A stretch of 64,000 nt of DNA. Origin: Paraburkholderia kururiensis JCM 10599 = LMG 19447. GTDB lineage: Bacteria > Pseudomonadota > Gammaproteobacteria > Burkholderiales > Burkholderiaceae. Under the pieces are notes generated by a model, which had not been told where the DNA came from, searched no databases, and saw nothing but the letters and a program-made list of their open reading frames with translations. Made by a program: the position numbers and the translations under genes. The stretch spans positions 62,001 through 126,000 of the forward strand of contig NZ_RJZE01000023.1 of the NCBI RefSeq assembly GCF_003986935.1, read 5' to 3'. Positions 7,320-15,885 of the stretch are shown here, one piece after another; within the stretch, counting starts at the first letter, position 1; each line of letters opens with the position of its first letter.

Positions 7320-8369
7320 TCACGCCTGCAACGTCACCGCCTCGCCGGTTTCGAGCGAACGGCGCAGCGCGCTGCCGATGCGCGTTGCCTCCAGCGCGTC
7401 CGCGAGCGTGGCGCCCGCCTGCTCGCCGTTCGTCACAGCGGCGACGAACGCCTGCGCCTCGCACAGGAACGCCTCTTCGAAGCGGTCGAAGAAGGTCGGC
7501 GTGCATTCGTTGCGAATGCCGGTACCGTCGTAAATCTCCACGCGATTCGCGCGAGGAGTGCGCCCCACCGTGAGCGCGCCCGCCGTGCCGATCACCTCCG
7601 ACGACGTATCGTTGCCGTGCGCCATGGTGCGCGACGCGTAGAACACCGCGAGCTGCCCGCCTTCGAATTCGCAGATCGCCACGCCGTTATCCACATCGCC
7701 TGCTGCGCGCAGTCCCTCGTGCAGCGCGATCGTGCCGCTCGCGTAGACGCGTTTGGCACGCGGAAAGCCGAGCAGCCAGCGCGCCACGTCGATGTCGTGC
7801 ACGGTGCAGTCCAGAAAGATGCCGCCCGAGGTGGGAGCGAAACGCACGAAGAAGCCTTCGGGGTCGTTCTGGTCGCAGGTCTGCGAGCGCACGAGGAACG
7901 GGCGGCCAATCGCGCCCGCCTGCACCTTGCCGAACGCGTCGCGATAGCTCGGATCGAAACGGCGCATGAAGCCGATGGTCACCTTGAGATGCGGATAGCG
8001 CGCGGCCACGCCGAGCACGCGTTCGCATTCGGCCACGTCGAGCGAAAGCGGCTTCTCGCAGAACACGTGCTTGCCCGCATGCAGCGCATCGACGATCTGC
8101 TGCGCGTGCAGCGAAGACGGCGTGACGAGCCACACGGCGTCTACAGCGTCGTCGGCAAGCAGCGCCGCGTAGTCGTCGTAGACGCGCGTGGCGGCAAAGC
8201 GCTCGCGCGCCCACGCGCATTCCTCGGCGAGCGGACTGCACGCCGCAGCGAGCGCCGCGCCCGGCACGCGGAACGCAAGGTTTTCGGCATGGCGCCGCCC
8301 GAGCCGCCCGAGCCCCACCACGCCAATGCGCAGCGGACCTGAAGCGGTGATGTTGGCTGTTGTCGCCAT
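7320..8369 (-). CDS. Gfo/Idh/MocA dehydrogenase, inositol-type
   Basis: A 349-aa NAD(P)-dependent oxidoreductase. The N-terminus has a Rossmann GxGxxG-type motif (IGVVGLGRLGRRH), then the family signature CEKPLSLD with the conserved EKP lysine, and in the C-terminal alpha/beta domain DCTVHDIDVARW with the catalytic Asp/His. GFMRRFDPSY is a block shared with inositol 2-dehydrogenases. It lies 40 bp downstream of a second, clearly related dehydrogenase and the RpiR regulator, so it is the last gene of that leftward operon. It may oxidise an inositol isomer such as scyllo-inositol or another intermediate; myo-inositol 2-dehydrogenase activity is equally possible. The ATG at 8369 follows a GAGGAGAC Shine-Dalgarno. 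Confidence 0.85.
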   Translation of the reverse strand: MATTANITASGPLRIGVVGLGRLGRRHAENLAFRVPGAALAAACSPLAEECAWARERFAATRVYDDYAALLADDAVDAVWLVTPSSLHAQQIVDALHAGKHVFCEKPLSLDVAECERVLGVAARYPHLKVTIGFMRRFDPSYRDAFGKVQAGAIGRPFLVRSQTCDQNDPEGFFVRFAPTSGGIFLDCTVHDIDVARWLLGFPRAKRVYASGTIALHEGLRAAGDVDNGVAICEFEGGQLAVFYASRTMAHGNDTSSEVIGTAGALTVGRTPRANRVEIYDGTGIRNECTPTFFDRFEEAFLCEAQAFVAAVTNGEQAGATLADALEATRIGSALRRSLETGEAVTLQA

Positions 8370-8409
8370 CAGTCGTGTCTCCTCGATCCTCTCTGTGAAC
8401 GAACGCGCC

Positions 8410-9423
8410 TCAGCCCATCTGCACGATGCGACCTTCGCGCCACGACTGCGTGGCGGCCTCGGCCAGTTCGAGCGCCTTCAGCCCGTCGGCCACCGTGGTG
8501 CGCACGGGCTTGCCTTCGGTCACCGCGGCGAAGAAATGCGCGATTTCGTCGGCATAGGCTGCACGATAGCGTTCGAGGAAAAAGGCCTCCGGCACGTCGA
8601 TGGCGACGGCACGCTTCGACCACGCCACCACCTCCGTGGGCCGCACGTTGCCCGCCTGGAGCATGCCCTCGCTGCCCAGCACTTCGAAGCGCTGGTCGTA
8701 GCCGTACGCGGCACGCCGCGCGGTGTTGATCTGGCAAAGCCGCCCGCGCTTGGTGCGGATCGTGACGGCGGTCGAATCGATGTCGCCTGCCTCGGCAATC
8801 GCGGGGTCCGTAAGACAGCTGCCGGTGGCATGCACGGTGGCGGCTTCGTCGTCCAGAATCCAGCGGAAGATGTCGAAGTCGTGGATCAGCATGTCCTTGA
8901 AGATGCCGCCCGAGTGCTTGATGTACTCCACGGGCGGCGCGCCCGGATCGCGGCTCGTCACGACGAGCATTTCCGGCGTGCCGATTTCGCCTGCGTCGAT
9001 GCGCGCCTTCACGGCGGCAAATGTCGGATCGAAGCGCCGCTGAAAGCCGATCATGCAGACCACGCCTGCACGCGCCACGGCGTCCGCGCATTCGCGCGCA
9101 CGTTCGATCGCGAGGTCCACGGGCTTCTCGCAGAACACATGCTTCTTCGCCGCCGCGGATTTCAGGATGAGGTCCGCATGCGTGTCCGTGCTCGAACAGA
9201 TCACGGTGGCCGCAATCGACGCATCGCCCATCGCGCCGTCCACGTCGGCCACCTGCGCGCCGTGCTGCGCCGCGAGCGCGGCGGCCGCCTCGCGGTTCAC
9301 GTCCACCACGTACTTGAGCCGCACACCCGGCTGGCGCGCGAGATTGGCCGCGTGAATGCGGCCGATGCGGCCTGCGCCGAACACCGCGACGTCGAGCGTC
9401 TTGCCGCCTGCTGTTTCAGTCAT
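8410..9423 (-). CDS. iolG: inositol 2-dehydrogenase
   Basis: A 337-aa Gfo/Idh/MocA enzyme, the usual length for IolG, which oxidises myo-inositol to scyllo-inosose with NAD+ in the first step of the pathway. Visible motifs are the Rossmann loop VFGAGRIGRIHA, CEKPVDLAIERA, the block IGFQRRFDPTF and KDMLIHDFDIFRW with the catalytic Asp and His. Its start overlaps the stop of the RpiR regulator by 8 bp, so the two are translationally linked. A second family member follows downstream. Assignment as IolG rests on the neighbouring iolC, iolD, iolE and iolB genes; which of the two dehydrogenases does the main reaction cannot be decided from sequence. Confidence 0.88.
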   Translation of the reverse strand: MTETAGGKTLDVAVFGAGRIGRIHAANLARQPGVRLKYVVDVNREAAAALAAQHGAQVADVDGAMGDASIAATVICSSTDTHADLILKSAAAKKHVFCEKPVDLAIERARECADAVARAGVVCMIGFQRRFDPTFAAVKARIDAGEIGTPEMLVVTSRDPGAPPVEYIKHSGGIFKDMLIHDFDIFRWILDDEAATVHATGSCLTDPAIAEAGDIDSTAVTIRTKRGRLCQINTARRAAYGYDQRFEVLGSEGMLQAGNVRPTEVVAWSKRAVAIDVPEAFFLERYRAAYADEIAHFFAAVTEGKPVRTTVADGLKALELAEAATQSWREGRIVQMG

Positions 9424-10297
9424 CGTATCCTCCAGTGTCTTTCGATTCTTCTACGTTCAATTCGAGCTTGTACGCGAGCGCGATGAAGAGCGCCTGGCAC
9501 AGGCAGATCGTGCTGGTCAGTGAGCGGAAGGCGAACGCACTGCCCTCCTTCACGTACAGTTGCGCGCTCGCGTAACGCGCGAGCGGCGAAAGCTGGCTAT
9601 CGGTAATCACGAGCGTCTTCGCCTGGTGATGCTGGGCCACGCGCAGGCAGTACTGCGTTTCCTTGCCGTAGGGCGCAAAGCTGATGGCGATCACCACGTC
9701 GCCCTTGCGCACGCTGCGAATCTGTTCGCGGTACATGCCGCCGAAGCCCGACACCAGATGCACGCGCTTGGGCGTGTGCTGCAGTGCGTAGACGATGTAG
9801 CTCGCCACCGGGAACGAGCGGCGCACGCCCACCACATAGATGTTTTCGGCCTGCTGGAGCATCTTCACGGCGGCGTCGAACTGCGCGTTGTCGAGACCCG
9901 CTTCGAGTTCGTCCAGACCGCTGCGGCACGCGCTGATGAACTCGCGCGCCACCGACCCGCCCGACACCCGCCCCGGCTTCTCGTCGATCAGCTTGCGAAT
10001 GCGCTGCTGATAGCTCGTCGCTGAAACGCCCTGGTTCGTATAGGCCTGGCGGAACACGGCCTGCAGATCGGAAAAACCCGAGAAGCCGAAGCGCTGCGCG
10101 AAGCGCACCACGGCCGAGGGATGCACGCCGCAGCTCGCCGCGATGTCGCTCGTGCGATCCACCATCACGCTCGCGCGATGCTGCTCGATGTAAGTCGCCA
10201 CGCTCTTCAACTGCCGCGGCAGCGACTCGTAGTTTTCCGCGATGCGCTGCATCAGTTCCTCGACGCTCGGCAGCGCTTCGGTGCTCTCTTCGCTCAT
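9416..10297 (-). CDS. iolR: RpiR-family transcriptional regulator of inositol catabolism
   Basis: A 293-aa regulator with an N-terminal RpiR helix-turn-helix (TSDIAASCGVHPSAVVRFAQ, about residues 35-55) and a C-terminal SIS sugar-phosphate-binding domain (about 120-260: NIYVVGVRRSFPVASYI, GDVVIAISFAPYGKET). RpiR-type IolR proteins of rhizobia repress inositol genes, and the operator reported for them, GGAA-N6-TTCC, occurs perfectly 85 bp upstream of this start. The gene heads a leftward operon with two dehydrogenases and is divergent from the ABC transporter operon, which suggests autoregulation and joint control. The ATG at 10297 is chosen; an ATG six codons upstream (10315) and a longer open frame to 10645 exist but lack a better ribosome site. 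The effector is not shown. Confidence 0.88.
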   Translation of the reverse strand: MSEESTEALPSVEELMQRIAENYESLPRQLKSVATYIEQHRASVMVDRTSDIAASCGVHPSAVVRFAQRFGFSGFSDLQAVFRQAYTNQGVSATSYQQRIRKLIDEKPGRVSGGSVAREFISACRSGLDELEAGLDNAQFDAAVKMLQQAENIYVVGVRRSFPVASYIVYALQHTPKRVHLVSGFGGMYREQIRSVRKGDVVIAISFAPYGKETQYCLRVAQHHQAKTLVITDSQLSPLARYASAQLYVKEGSAFAFRSLTSTICLCQALFIALAYKLELNVEESKDTGGYDD

Positions 10298-10382
10298 GGT
10301 TCTACCCGTTTCCATTGGTGCAGCGCCGCAGCGTACGGCGCCTCGTCGTTGGGAGCGATTATAGGCACGCCACCTCATGAAT

Positions 10383-10396
10383 GGAACAGATTTTCC
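10383..10396. promoter_or_regulatory. probable IolR operator, GGAA-N6-TTCC
   Basis: GGAA CAGATT TTCC at 10383-10396, extended by one pair to the perfect 6-bp arms ATGGAA/TTCCAT. It lies between the divergent rpiR-type gene (start 10297) and the ABC transporter gene (start 10551), in an AT-rich island. The spacing and half-sites are exactly those described for rhizobial RpiR-type IolR repressors. A second, imperfect dyad, GCAA-N11-TTGC around GAAATTTC, follows at about 10407-10425 and could be an additional site. Confidence 0.65.
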
Positions 10397-10550
10397 ATTT
10401 TTATTTGCAATGAAATTTCCGTTGCACCACGCCGCGAGATGACCTAATCTTGTTCGTGAGCGATGGCCCCGGCGCGCTTGCCATGCATTCACAGTGGGCC
10501 GGCACGCTCGCTCATTCCCTAAAAACGAAAGATCGAGATAGGTGGAGACA

Positions 10551-11609
10551 ATGACACATCGCAAGGGCAAGGCAACGCTCAGGATGCTGGCTGCCGCATT
10601 GACGCTGGCGGCCGGCCTCGCCACCACGCTGGGCACGGCGTCCACCGCTTACGCGGCCGACGCGCACTTCGTTCTGATCAGCCACGCGCCGGATTCGGAC
10701 TCGTGGTGGAACACCATCAAGAACGCCATCAAGCAGGCCGACGAAGACTTCAACGTAGAGACCGACTACCGCAATCCGCCCAACGGCGACATCGCCGACA
10801 TGGCGCGCCTCATCGAGCAGGCCGCAGCGCGCAACTACGACGGCGTGATCACCACCATCGCCGACTACGACGTGCTCAAGAGTTCCATCTCGAAGGTCAC
10901 GGAAAAGAAGATTCCGCTCGTCACGATCAACTCGGGCACCGAAGAGCAGAGCGCGAAACTGGGCGCCATCATGCACATCGGCCAGCCCGAATACGTGGCA
11001 GGCAAAGCCGCCGGCGAGAAGGCCAAGGCCGCGGGCGTGAAGAGCTTCCTGTGCGTGAACCACTTCGCGACCAACGCCGTGTCGTTCGAACGCTGCCGCG
11101 GCTTTGCCGACGCGCTCGGCGTGGACTACAAGACCTCTACCATCGACTCCGGACAGGACCCGACCGAAATTCAGTCGAAGGTGAGCGCCTATCTGCGCAA
11201 CCATCCGAACACGGGCGCCGTGCTCACGCTCGGCCCGGTGCCGGCTGCCGCCACGCTCAAGGCGCTCCAGCAGATGGGTCTGGCGGGTAAGGTGTTCTTC
11301 TGCACGTTCGACTTCTCCGACGACATCGCCAAGGCCATTCAGGCCGGCACGATCCAGTTCGCCATCGACCAGCAGCCGTATCTGCAGGGCTATCTGCCGG
11401 TCGCCGTGCTCGCCATCGCGAAGAAGGAACACACCACCGACCCGGCCGCCATCCGCAAGGCGCTGCAGGCCAATCCGAAGTTCCAGGCGCGGCTGCAGAC
11501 GTACGGGCTGGAGCCGTCGTATGGGCCGAAGAACATCCGTTCGGGCCCGGGCTTCATCACGAAGGCCAACCTCGACAAGGTCATCAAGTACGCGGGCCAA
11601 TACCGCTGA
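10551..11609 (+). CDS. periplasmic sugar (probably inositol) ABC-binding protein
   Basis: A 352-aa type I periplasmic binding protein of the ribose/fructose class. A Sec signal peptide ends near AYAADAHF (about residues 1-36). Mature blocks include DSWWNTIKNAIKQAD, NYDGVITTIADYD and QQPYLQGYLPVAVLA, typical of CUT2-type sugar-binding proteins. It binds substrate in the periplasm and delivers it to the permease encoded next. The ATG at 10551 follows GGTGGAG with normal spacing. It is the first gene of the rightward inositol operon, so myo-inositol is the likely ligand; this is inferred from context, as specificity cannot be read from the sequence. An array of 11-bp repeats follows the stop. 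Confidence 0.88.
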   Translation: MTHRKGKATLRMLAAALTLAAGLATTLGTASTAYAADAHFVLISHAPDSDSWWNTIKNAIKQADEDFNVETDYRNPPNGDIADMARLIEQAAARNYDGVITTIADYDVLKSSISKVTEKKIPLVTINSGTEEQSAKLGAIMHIGQPEYVAGKAAGEKAKAAGVKSFLCVNHFATNAVSFERCRGFADALGVDYKTSTIDSGQDPTEIQSKVSAYLRNHPNTGAVLTLGPVPAAATLKALQQMGLAGKVFFCTFDFSDDIAKAIQAGTIQFAIDQQPYLQGYLPVAVLAIAKKEHTTDPAAIRKALQANPKFQARLQTYGLEPSYGPKNIRSGPGFITKANLDKVIKYAGQYR

Positions 11610-11619
11610 TGGCGCGCGG

Positions 11620-11680
11620 TTGACTCGTTGTTGACTCGTTGTTGATTCGTGGTTGATTCGTTCTGGTTGTTGATTCGTTC
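11620..11680 (+). repeat. five 11-bp tandem repeats, TTGAYTCGTTS
   Basis: TTGACTCGTTG at 11620-11630 and 11631-11641, TTGATTCGTGG at 11642-11652, TTGATTCGTTC at 11653-11663, then after a 6-base insert TTGATTCGTTC at 11670-11680. The array begins 10 bp after the stop of the binding-protein gene and ends 84 bp before the permease start. It is one of several arrays in this window with the same 11-bp period but a different sequence. Confidence 0.85.
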
Positions 11681-11764
11681 TGTCAGTCACCGGTTTCGCC
11701 ATCCGCACGCGCGCCTGCCCGGCGCAGGGCGTGCGGCGTGGCGGCCGGGCTTCAAGGAGACATC

Positions 11765-12928
11765 ATGGGCGTAGCCGGCAAACCTTATCCCTCGCACGTC
11801 GACGAGAGCCCCGCCAATAACGGCGCGGGGCGCAACGCGACCGCGGCGGACGAGCGCGTGCGCAAGGAGTCGTGGTTCGGCCATCTCATGGGCCGCCCCG
11901 AGTTCGCGGCCATTTCGGGCACCGTGCTCGTGTTCGCCGTATTCGCCATCGGCGCGGGCAGCTCGGGCATGTTCAACCTCGACGGCGTGATGAACTGGTC
12001 GCAGGTGTCCGCGTATCTCGGCATTCTGGCCGTGGGCGCGTGCCTGCTGATGATCGCGGGCGAGTTCGATCTTTCCATCGGTTCCATGATCGGCTTCGCG
12101 GGCATGATGGTCGCGCTGCCCACCATGTATTTCCACTGGCCGATCTGGCTCGCCATCGCGTTCGCGTTCGCCGCTTCCATGGCGCTCGGCGCGCTGAACG
12201 GCTATCTCGTGATGCGCACGCGCCTGCCCTCGTTCATCGTCACGCTCGCGTTCCTGTTCATCCTGCGCGGCCTGACTCTCGCGCTCTCGATCATGTTCGC
12301 GGACCGCACCATCGTCTCGGGCGTGGGCGACGTCGCGAAGGCCGACCCGCTCACCAACCTGCTCTTTCACGGCGTCGCGTTCAAGGGGCTCTTCACGGCG
12401 CTCGCGCACATGGGCGTCGGCTCGCTGCTCGACAACGGCCAGCCGCTCGTGCCCGGCATTCCGAAGGTGATTCTCTGGTGGTTCGCACTCGCTGCCGTGG
12501 GCGCGTTCGTGCTCGCGAAGACGCGCTACGGCAACTGGGTTCTCGCCGTGGGCGGCGACGCGAATGCCGCGAAGAACGTCGGCGTGCCGGTGCGGCGCGT
12601 GAAGATTTCGCTCTTCGTGCTCACGGCGTTCTGCTCGTGCCTCTTTGCCGTGCTGCAGGTGTGTGACATCGGCTCGGCCGCGGCCGACCGCGGCATCCAG
12701 AAGGAATTCGAAGCCATCATCGCGGCGGTGATCGGCGGCACGCTGCTCACGGGCGGCTACGGGTCGGTGGTCGGCGCATGCTTCGGCGCGTTGATCTTCG
12801 GCGTGGTGCAGATCGGCATCACCTACACCAACGTGAGCTCCGACTGGTTCCGCGTGTTCCTTGGCGTCATGCTGCTGATGGCCGTGCTGTTCAACCACTA
12901 TGTGCGCCGCCGCGTCGCGCAGTCGTAA
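11765..12928 (+). CDS. sugar (probably inositol) ABC transporter permease
   Basis: A 387-aa inner-membrane protein of the BPD_transp_2 family (ribose/xylose/fructose permeases). Eight to ten hydrophobic segments are visible, with the family blocks LMIAGEFDLSIGSMIGFAG, NGYLVMRTRLPSFIVTL and GGTLLTGGYGSVVGACFGA. The ATG at 11765 follows AAGGAGACATC; the open frame begins earlier, at 11738, but without a better site. It lies between the binding-protein and ATPase genes (13 bp before the latter), forming a complete FrcBCA-like importer. Length is slightly above the family average because of a ~40-residue polar N-terminus. Confidence 0.9.
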   Translation: MGVAGKPYPSHVDESPANNGAGRNATAADERVRKESWFGHLMGRPEFAAISGTVLVFAVFAIGAGSSGMFNLDGVMNWSQVSAYLGILAVGACLLMIAGEFDLSIGSMIGFAGMMVALPTMYFHWPIWLAIAFAFAASMALGALNGYLVMRTRLPSFIVTLAFLFILRGLTLALSIMFADRTIVSGVGDVAKADPLTNLLFHGVAFKGLFTALAHMGVGSLLDNGQPLVPGIPKVILWWFALAAVGAFVLAKTRYGNWVLAVGGDANAAKNVGVPVRRVKISLFVLTAFCSCLFAVLQVCDIGSAAADRGIQKEFEAIIAAVIGGTLLTGGYGSVVGACFGALIFGVVQIGITYTNVSSDWFRVFLGVMLLMAVLFNHYVRRRVAQS

Positions 12929-12941
12929 CGGGAGGACGATC

Positions 12942-13772
12942 ATGGCAGACACGACTATGGCGCAAGCCACCACGCCGGGCGACAGCAGCGGCGACACCAT
13001 CCTCGCGCTCGAAAACGTCAGCAAGTATTTCGGCAAGGTGATTGCGCTCAACGGCGTCACGCTGCGCTTAAAGCGCGGCGAGGTGCATTGCCTGCTGGGC
13101 GACAACGGCGCGGGCAAGTCCACGCTCATCAAGACGCTTGCGGGCGTGCACGCACCCAGCGCCGGTGAATACCTCGTGGACGGCAAGCCCGTGCACTTCG
13201 AGTCGCCGAAAGAAGCACTGGACCTCGGCATCGCCACGGTCTACCAGGACCTCGCGCTGGTGCCGCTGCTCTCCGTTGCGCGCAACTTCTTCATGGGACG
13301 CGAGCCGCAGAAGAAACTCTTCGGCCTCGTCAACGTGATGGACCTCGAAACGAGCGCCGCCACCGCGCGCGAAAAGCTCGCTGAAATGGGCATCATCGTG
13401 CGCGACCCGCATCAGCCTATCGGCACGATGTCGGGCGGCGAGCGCCAGTGCCTCGCGATTGCACGCGCCATTCACTTCGGCGCGCGCGTGCTGATTCTCG
13501 ACGAGCCCACCGCCGCGCTCGGCGTGAAGCAGAGCTTCAACGTGCTCAAGCTCATTCACAAGGCACGCGCGAAAGGCATCTCGGTCATTTTCATCACGCA
13601 CAACGTGCACCACGCCTACCCCATCGGCGATTCGTTCACGCTGCTCAACCGCGGCCGTTCCATGGGCACCTTCACGAAAGACACCATCACGAAGGACGAA
13701 GTGCTCGACATGATGGCGGGCGGCGCCGAGATGCAGAAGATGATCGCCGAACTCGACGGCGCCACGATCTGA
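12942..13772 (+). CDS. sugar (probably inositol) ABC transporter ATPase, single-domain
   Basis: A 276-aa ATP-binding subunit with intact motifs: Walker A LLGDNGAGKSTLIK, Q-loop YQDLAL, signature MSGGERQCLAIARA, Walker B VLILDEPTAAL and switch histidine in FITHNVHHA. It has one nucleotide-binding domain, like FrcA of rhizobial fructose importers, whereas RbsA/XylG-type partners are tandem two-domain proteins of ~500 residues. It would act as a homodimer on the cytoplasmic face of the permease encoded 13 bp upstream. The ATG at 12942 has GGGAGGA upstream. An array of 11-bp repeats begins four bases after the stop. Confidence 0.92.
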   Translation: MADTTMAQATTPGDSSGDTILALENVSKYFGKVIALNGVTLRLKRGEVHCLLGDNGAGKSTLIKTLAGVHAPSAGEYLVDGKPVHFESPKEALDLGIATVYQDLALVPLLSVARNFFMGREPQKKLFGLVNVMDLETSAATAREKLAEMGIIVRDPHQPIGTMSGGERQCLAIARAIHFGARVLILDEPTAALGVKQSFNVLKLIHKARAKGISVIFITHNVHHAYPIGDSFTLLNRGRSMGTFTKDTITKDEVLDMMAGGAEMQKMIAELDGATI

Positions 13773-13776
13773 ATCG

Positions 13777-13830
13777 CACGTCGATTCACGCTCGATACAA
13801 GCTCGATCCACGCCTGAACCACGCTCGATT
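13777..13830 (+). repeat. about five 11-bp tandem repeats, CACGCTCGATN
   Basis: CACGTCGATT (10 bp, 13777-13786), CACGCTCGATA (13787-13797), CAAGCTCGATC (13798-13808), CACGCCTGAAC (13809-13819) and CACGCTCGATT (13820-13830), running up to 21 bp before the iolC start. Degenerate but strictly phased after the first unit. It has the same 11-bp period as the array at 11620-11680 but a different sequence. Confidence 0.75.
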
Positions 13831-13851
13831 TACGAACACCAGGACTTACTC

Positions 13852-15885
13852 ATGGCACTCACCGGCAACTCCAGCGCCCACGGCCCGAGCCGCTTCGCGC
13901 CCGGCCGCAGCCGCGACGTCATCTGTCTCGGCCGCCTCGCCGTCGACCTGTACGCGCAGCAGGTCGGCGCGCGGCTGGAAGACGTGACGAGCTTCGCGAA
14001 GTACCTCGGCGGCTCGTCGGCGAACATCGCGTTCGGCTGCGCGCGGCTCGGCCTGCGCTCGGCCATGCTCACGCGCGTGGGCAACGACCACATGGGCCGC
14101 TTTCTCACCGAAACGCTCGACAAGGAAGGCTGCGACACGAGCCACGTGCGCGTCGATGCCGACCGCCTCACGGCCCTCGTGCTGCTCGGCCTCAAGGACC
14201 GCGACACGTTTCCGCTCATCTTCTATCGCGAGAACTGCGCGGACATGGCCGTAGACGAACACGACTTCGACGAGGCGTTCATCGCGTCGTCGAAAGCGCT
14301 GCTCATCACAGGCACGCACTTCTCCACCGAGCAGGTGAACCGCGCGAGCCGCCGCGCGCTCGACTACGCGCGCCGCAACCAGGTGCGCACGGTTCTCGAC
14401 ATCGACTATCGGCCCGTGCTGTGGGGCCTCACGGGCAAGGCCGACGGCGAGACGCGCTTCGTCGCGAACGAAGGCGTGACGGCGCACCTGCAACGCATCC
14501 TGCCGCTCTTCGATCTCGTGATCGGCACCGAAGAGGAATTCCGCATTGCGGGCGGCAAGAGCGAACTCGTGGATGCGCTCGCGATGGTGCGCGCGGTGAC
14601 GCCGGCCACGCTCGTCGTGAAGCGCGGGCCGCTCGGCTGCCAGGTGATCGACGGCAAGGTGCCCGCCTCACTCGACAACGTGCCGTTGCAGGGCGGCGTC
14701 GAAGTGGACGTGCTCAACGTGCTGGGCGCAGGCGACGCGTTCGCGTCCGGCTTCCTCTCGGGCTGGCTGCGCGACGAACCGCTCGACGCCTGCGCGAAAG
14801 CCGCGAACGCATGCGGCGCGCTCGTCGTGTCGCGCCACGGCTGCGCGCCCGCCATGCCCACGCCCGCGGAACTCGACTACTTTCTCTCGGCCGCAGCCGC
14901 CGACCCCGTGCGCATGCGCCGTCCCGACCGCGATACGACGCTTGCGCGACTGCATCGCGTTACGCCGCCGCGTACACGCCATGACGAAGTGCTCGGCTTC
15001 GCGTTCGACCATCGCAACCAGTTCTTCGACCTCGCGCAGCAAACGGGCGCGGACGAATCGCGCATCGCGACGCTGAAGGGCCTCTTCGTGGAAGCGGTCG
15101 CGCAGACCGAAAGCGCGCTGGGGCTTGCGGGCCGCATCGGCGTGCTGATCGACGACCGCTACGGCCAGGATGCGCTCAATGCCGCGACCGGACGCGGCTG
15201 GTGGGTGGGTCGCCCCGTCGAGTTGCCGGGCTCGGTGCCGCTCGTGTTCGACCACGGCCGCTCCATTGGCACCACGCTCGCGAGTTGGCCCATCGGGCAC
15301 ACGGTGAAGTGCCTCGTGCAGTTTCATCCCGACGAGCCCATCGAACAGCGGCTCGAACAGGAAGCGCAATTGCGCGCGCTTTACGACGCAACGCAGGCAA
15401 GCGGCCATGAACTGCTGCTCGAAGTGATTCCGCCCAAGCACGCCGGACTGCCGCTCGCGCCGGATACGGTTTATCGCGCACTGAAGCGGCTCTATAACGT
15501 GGGCATCTATCCCGAGTGGTGGAAGCTGGAACCGATGGACGCCGCGCAGTGGCGCGCCATCGACGCGCTCGTCGCCGAACGCGATCCGTACTGTCGCGGC
15601 GTGGTGCTGCTGGGTCTCTCGGCACCCGTCGAGCAACTCACGCAGGACTTCCGCGCGGCGGCCGCCTCGGCCACCTGCCGCGGCTTCACGGTGGGGCGCA
15701 CCATCTTTCACGAACCGAGCCATGCGTGGCTCGCAGGCACCATCGGCGACGACGAACTCATTGCGCGCGTGCGACGCACGTTCGAAACGCTGATCGCGGC
15801 GTGGCGCACGGCGCGCGACGCAGCCGGCGCAGGCACGGGCACCGCTGGCCGCGCGGGCACGGTACACGAGGAGAAAGCCGCATGA
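13852..15885 (+). CDS. iolC: 5-dehydro-2-deoxygluconokinase fused to a DUF2090 aldolase-like domain
   Basis: A 677-aa bifunctional protein. Residues 1 to about 340 are a PfkB-family kinase with GGSSANIAFGCARLG near the N-terminus and the catalytic NVLGAGDAFASGF with the general-base aspartate; it phosphorylates 5-dehydro-2-deoxy-D-gluconate. Residues about 370-640 are DUF2090, an aldolase-like TIM-barrel domain found fused to IolC in proteobacteria and thought to cleave the phosphorylated product in place of IolJ. No separate iolJ is present in the window, which agrees with this. The ATG at 13852 starts directly before the kinase domain, and its stop overlaps the iolD start (ATGA). The C-terminal ~20 residues are low-complexity Ala/Gly. 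Confidence 0.93.
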   Translation: MALTGNSSAHGPSRFAPGRSRDVICLGRLAVDLYAQQVGARLEDVTSFAKYLGGSSANIAFGCARLGLRSAMLTRVGNDHMGRFLTETLDKEGCDTSHVRVDADRLTALVLLGLKDRDTFPLIFYRENCADMAVDEHDFDEAFIASSKALLITGTHFSTEQVNRASRRALDYARRNQVRTVLDIDYRPVLWGLTGKADGETRFVANEGVTAHLQRILPLFDLVIGTEEEFRIAGGKSELVDALAMVRAVTPATLVVKRGPLGCQVIDGKVPASLDNVPLQGGVEVDVLNVLGAGDAFASGFLSGWLRDEPLDACAKAANACGALVVSRHGCAPAMPTPAELDYFLSAAAADPVRMRRPDRDTTLARLHRVTPPRTRHDEVLGFAFDHRNQFFDLAQQTGADESRIATLKGLFVEAVAQTESALGLAGRIGVLIDDRYGQDALNAATGRGWWVGRPVELPGSVPLVFDHGRSIGTTLASWPIGHTVKCLVQFHPDEPIEQRLEQEAQLRALYDATQASGHELLLEVIPPKHAGLPLAPDTVYRALKRLYNVGIYPEWWKLEPMDAAQWRAIDALVAERDPYCRGVVLLGLSAPVEQLTQDFRAAAASATCRGFTVGRTIFHEPSHAWLAGTIGDDELIARVRRTFETLIAAWRTARDAAGAGTGTAGRAGTVHEEKAA

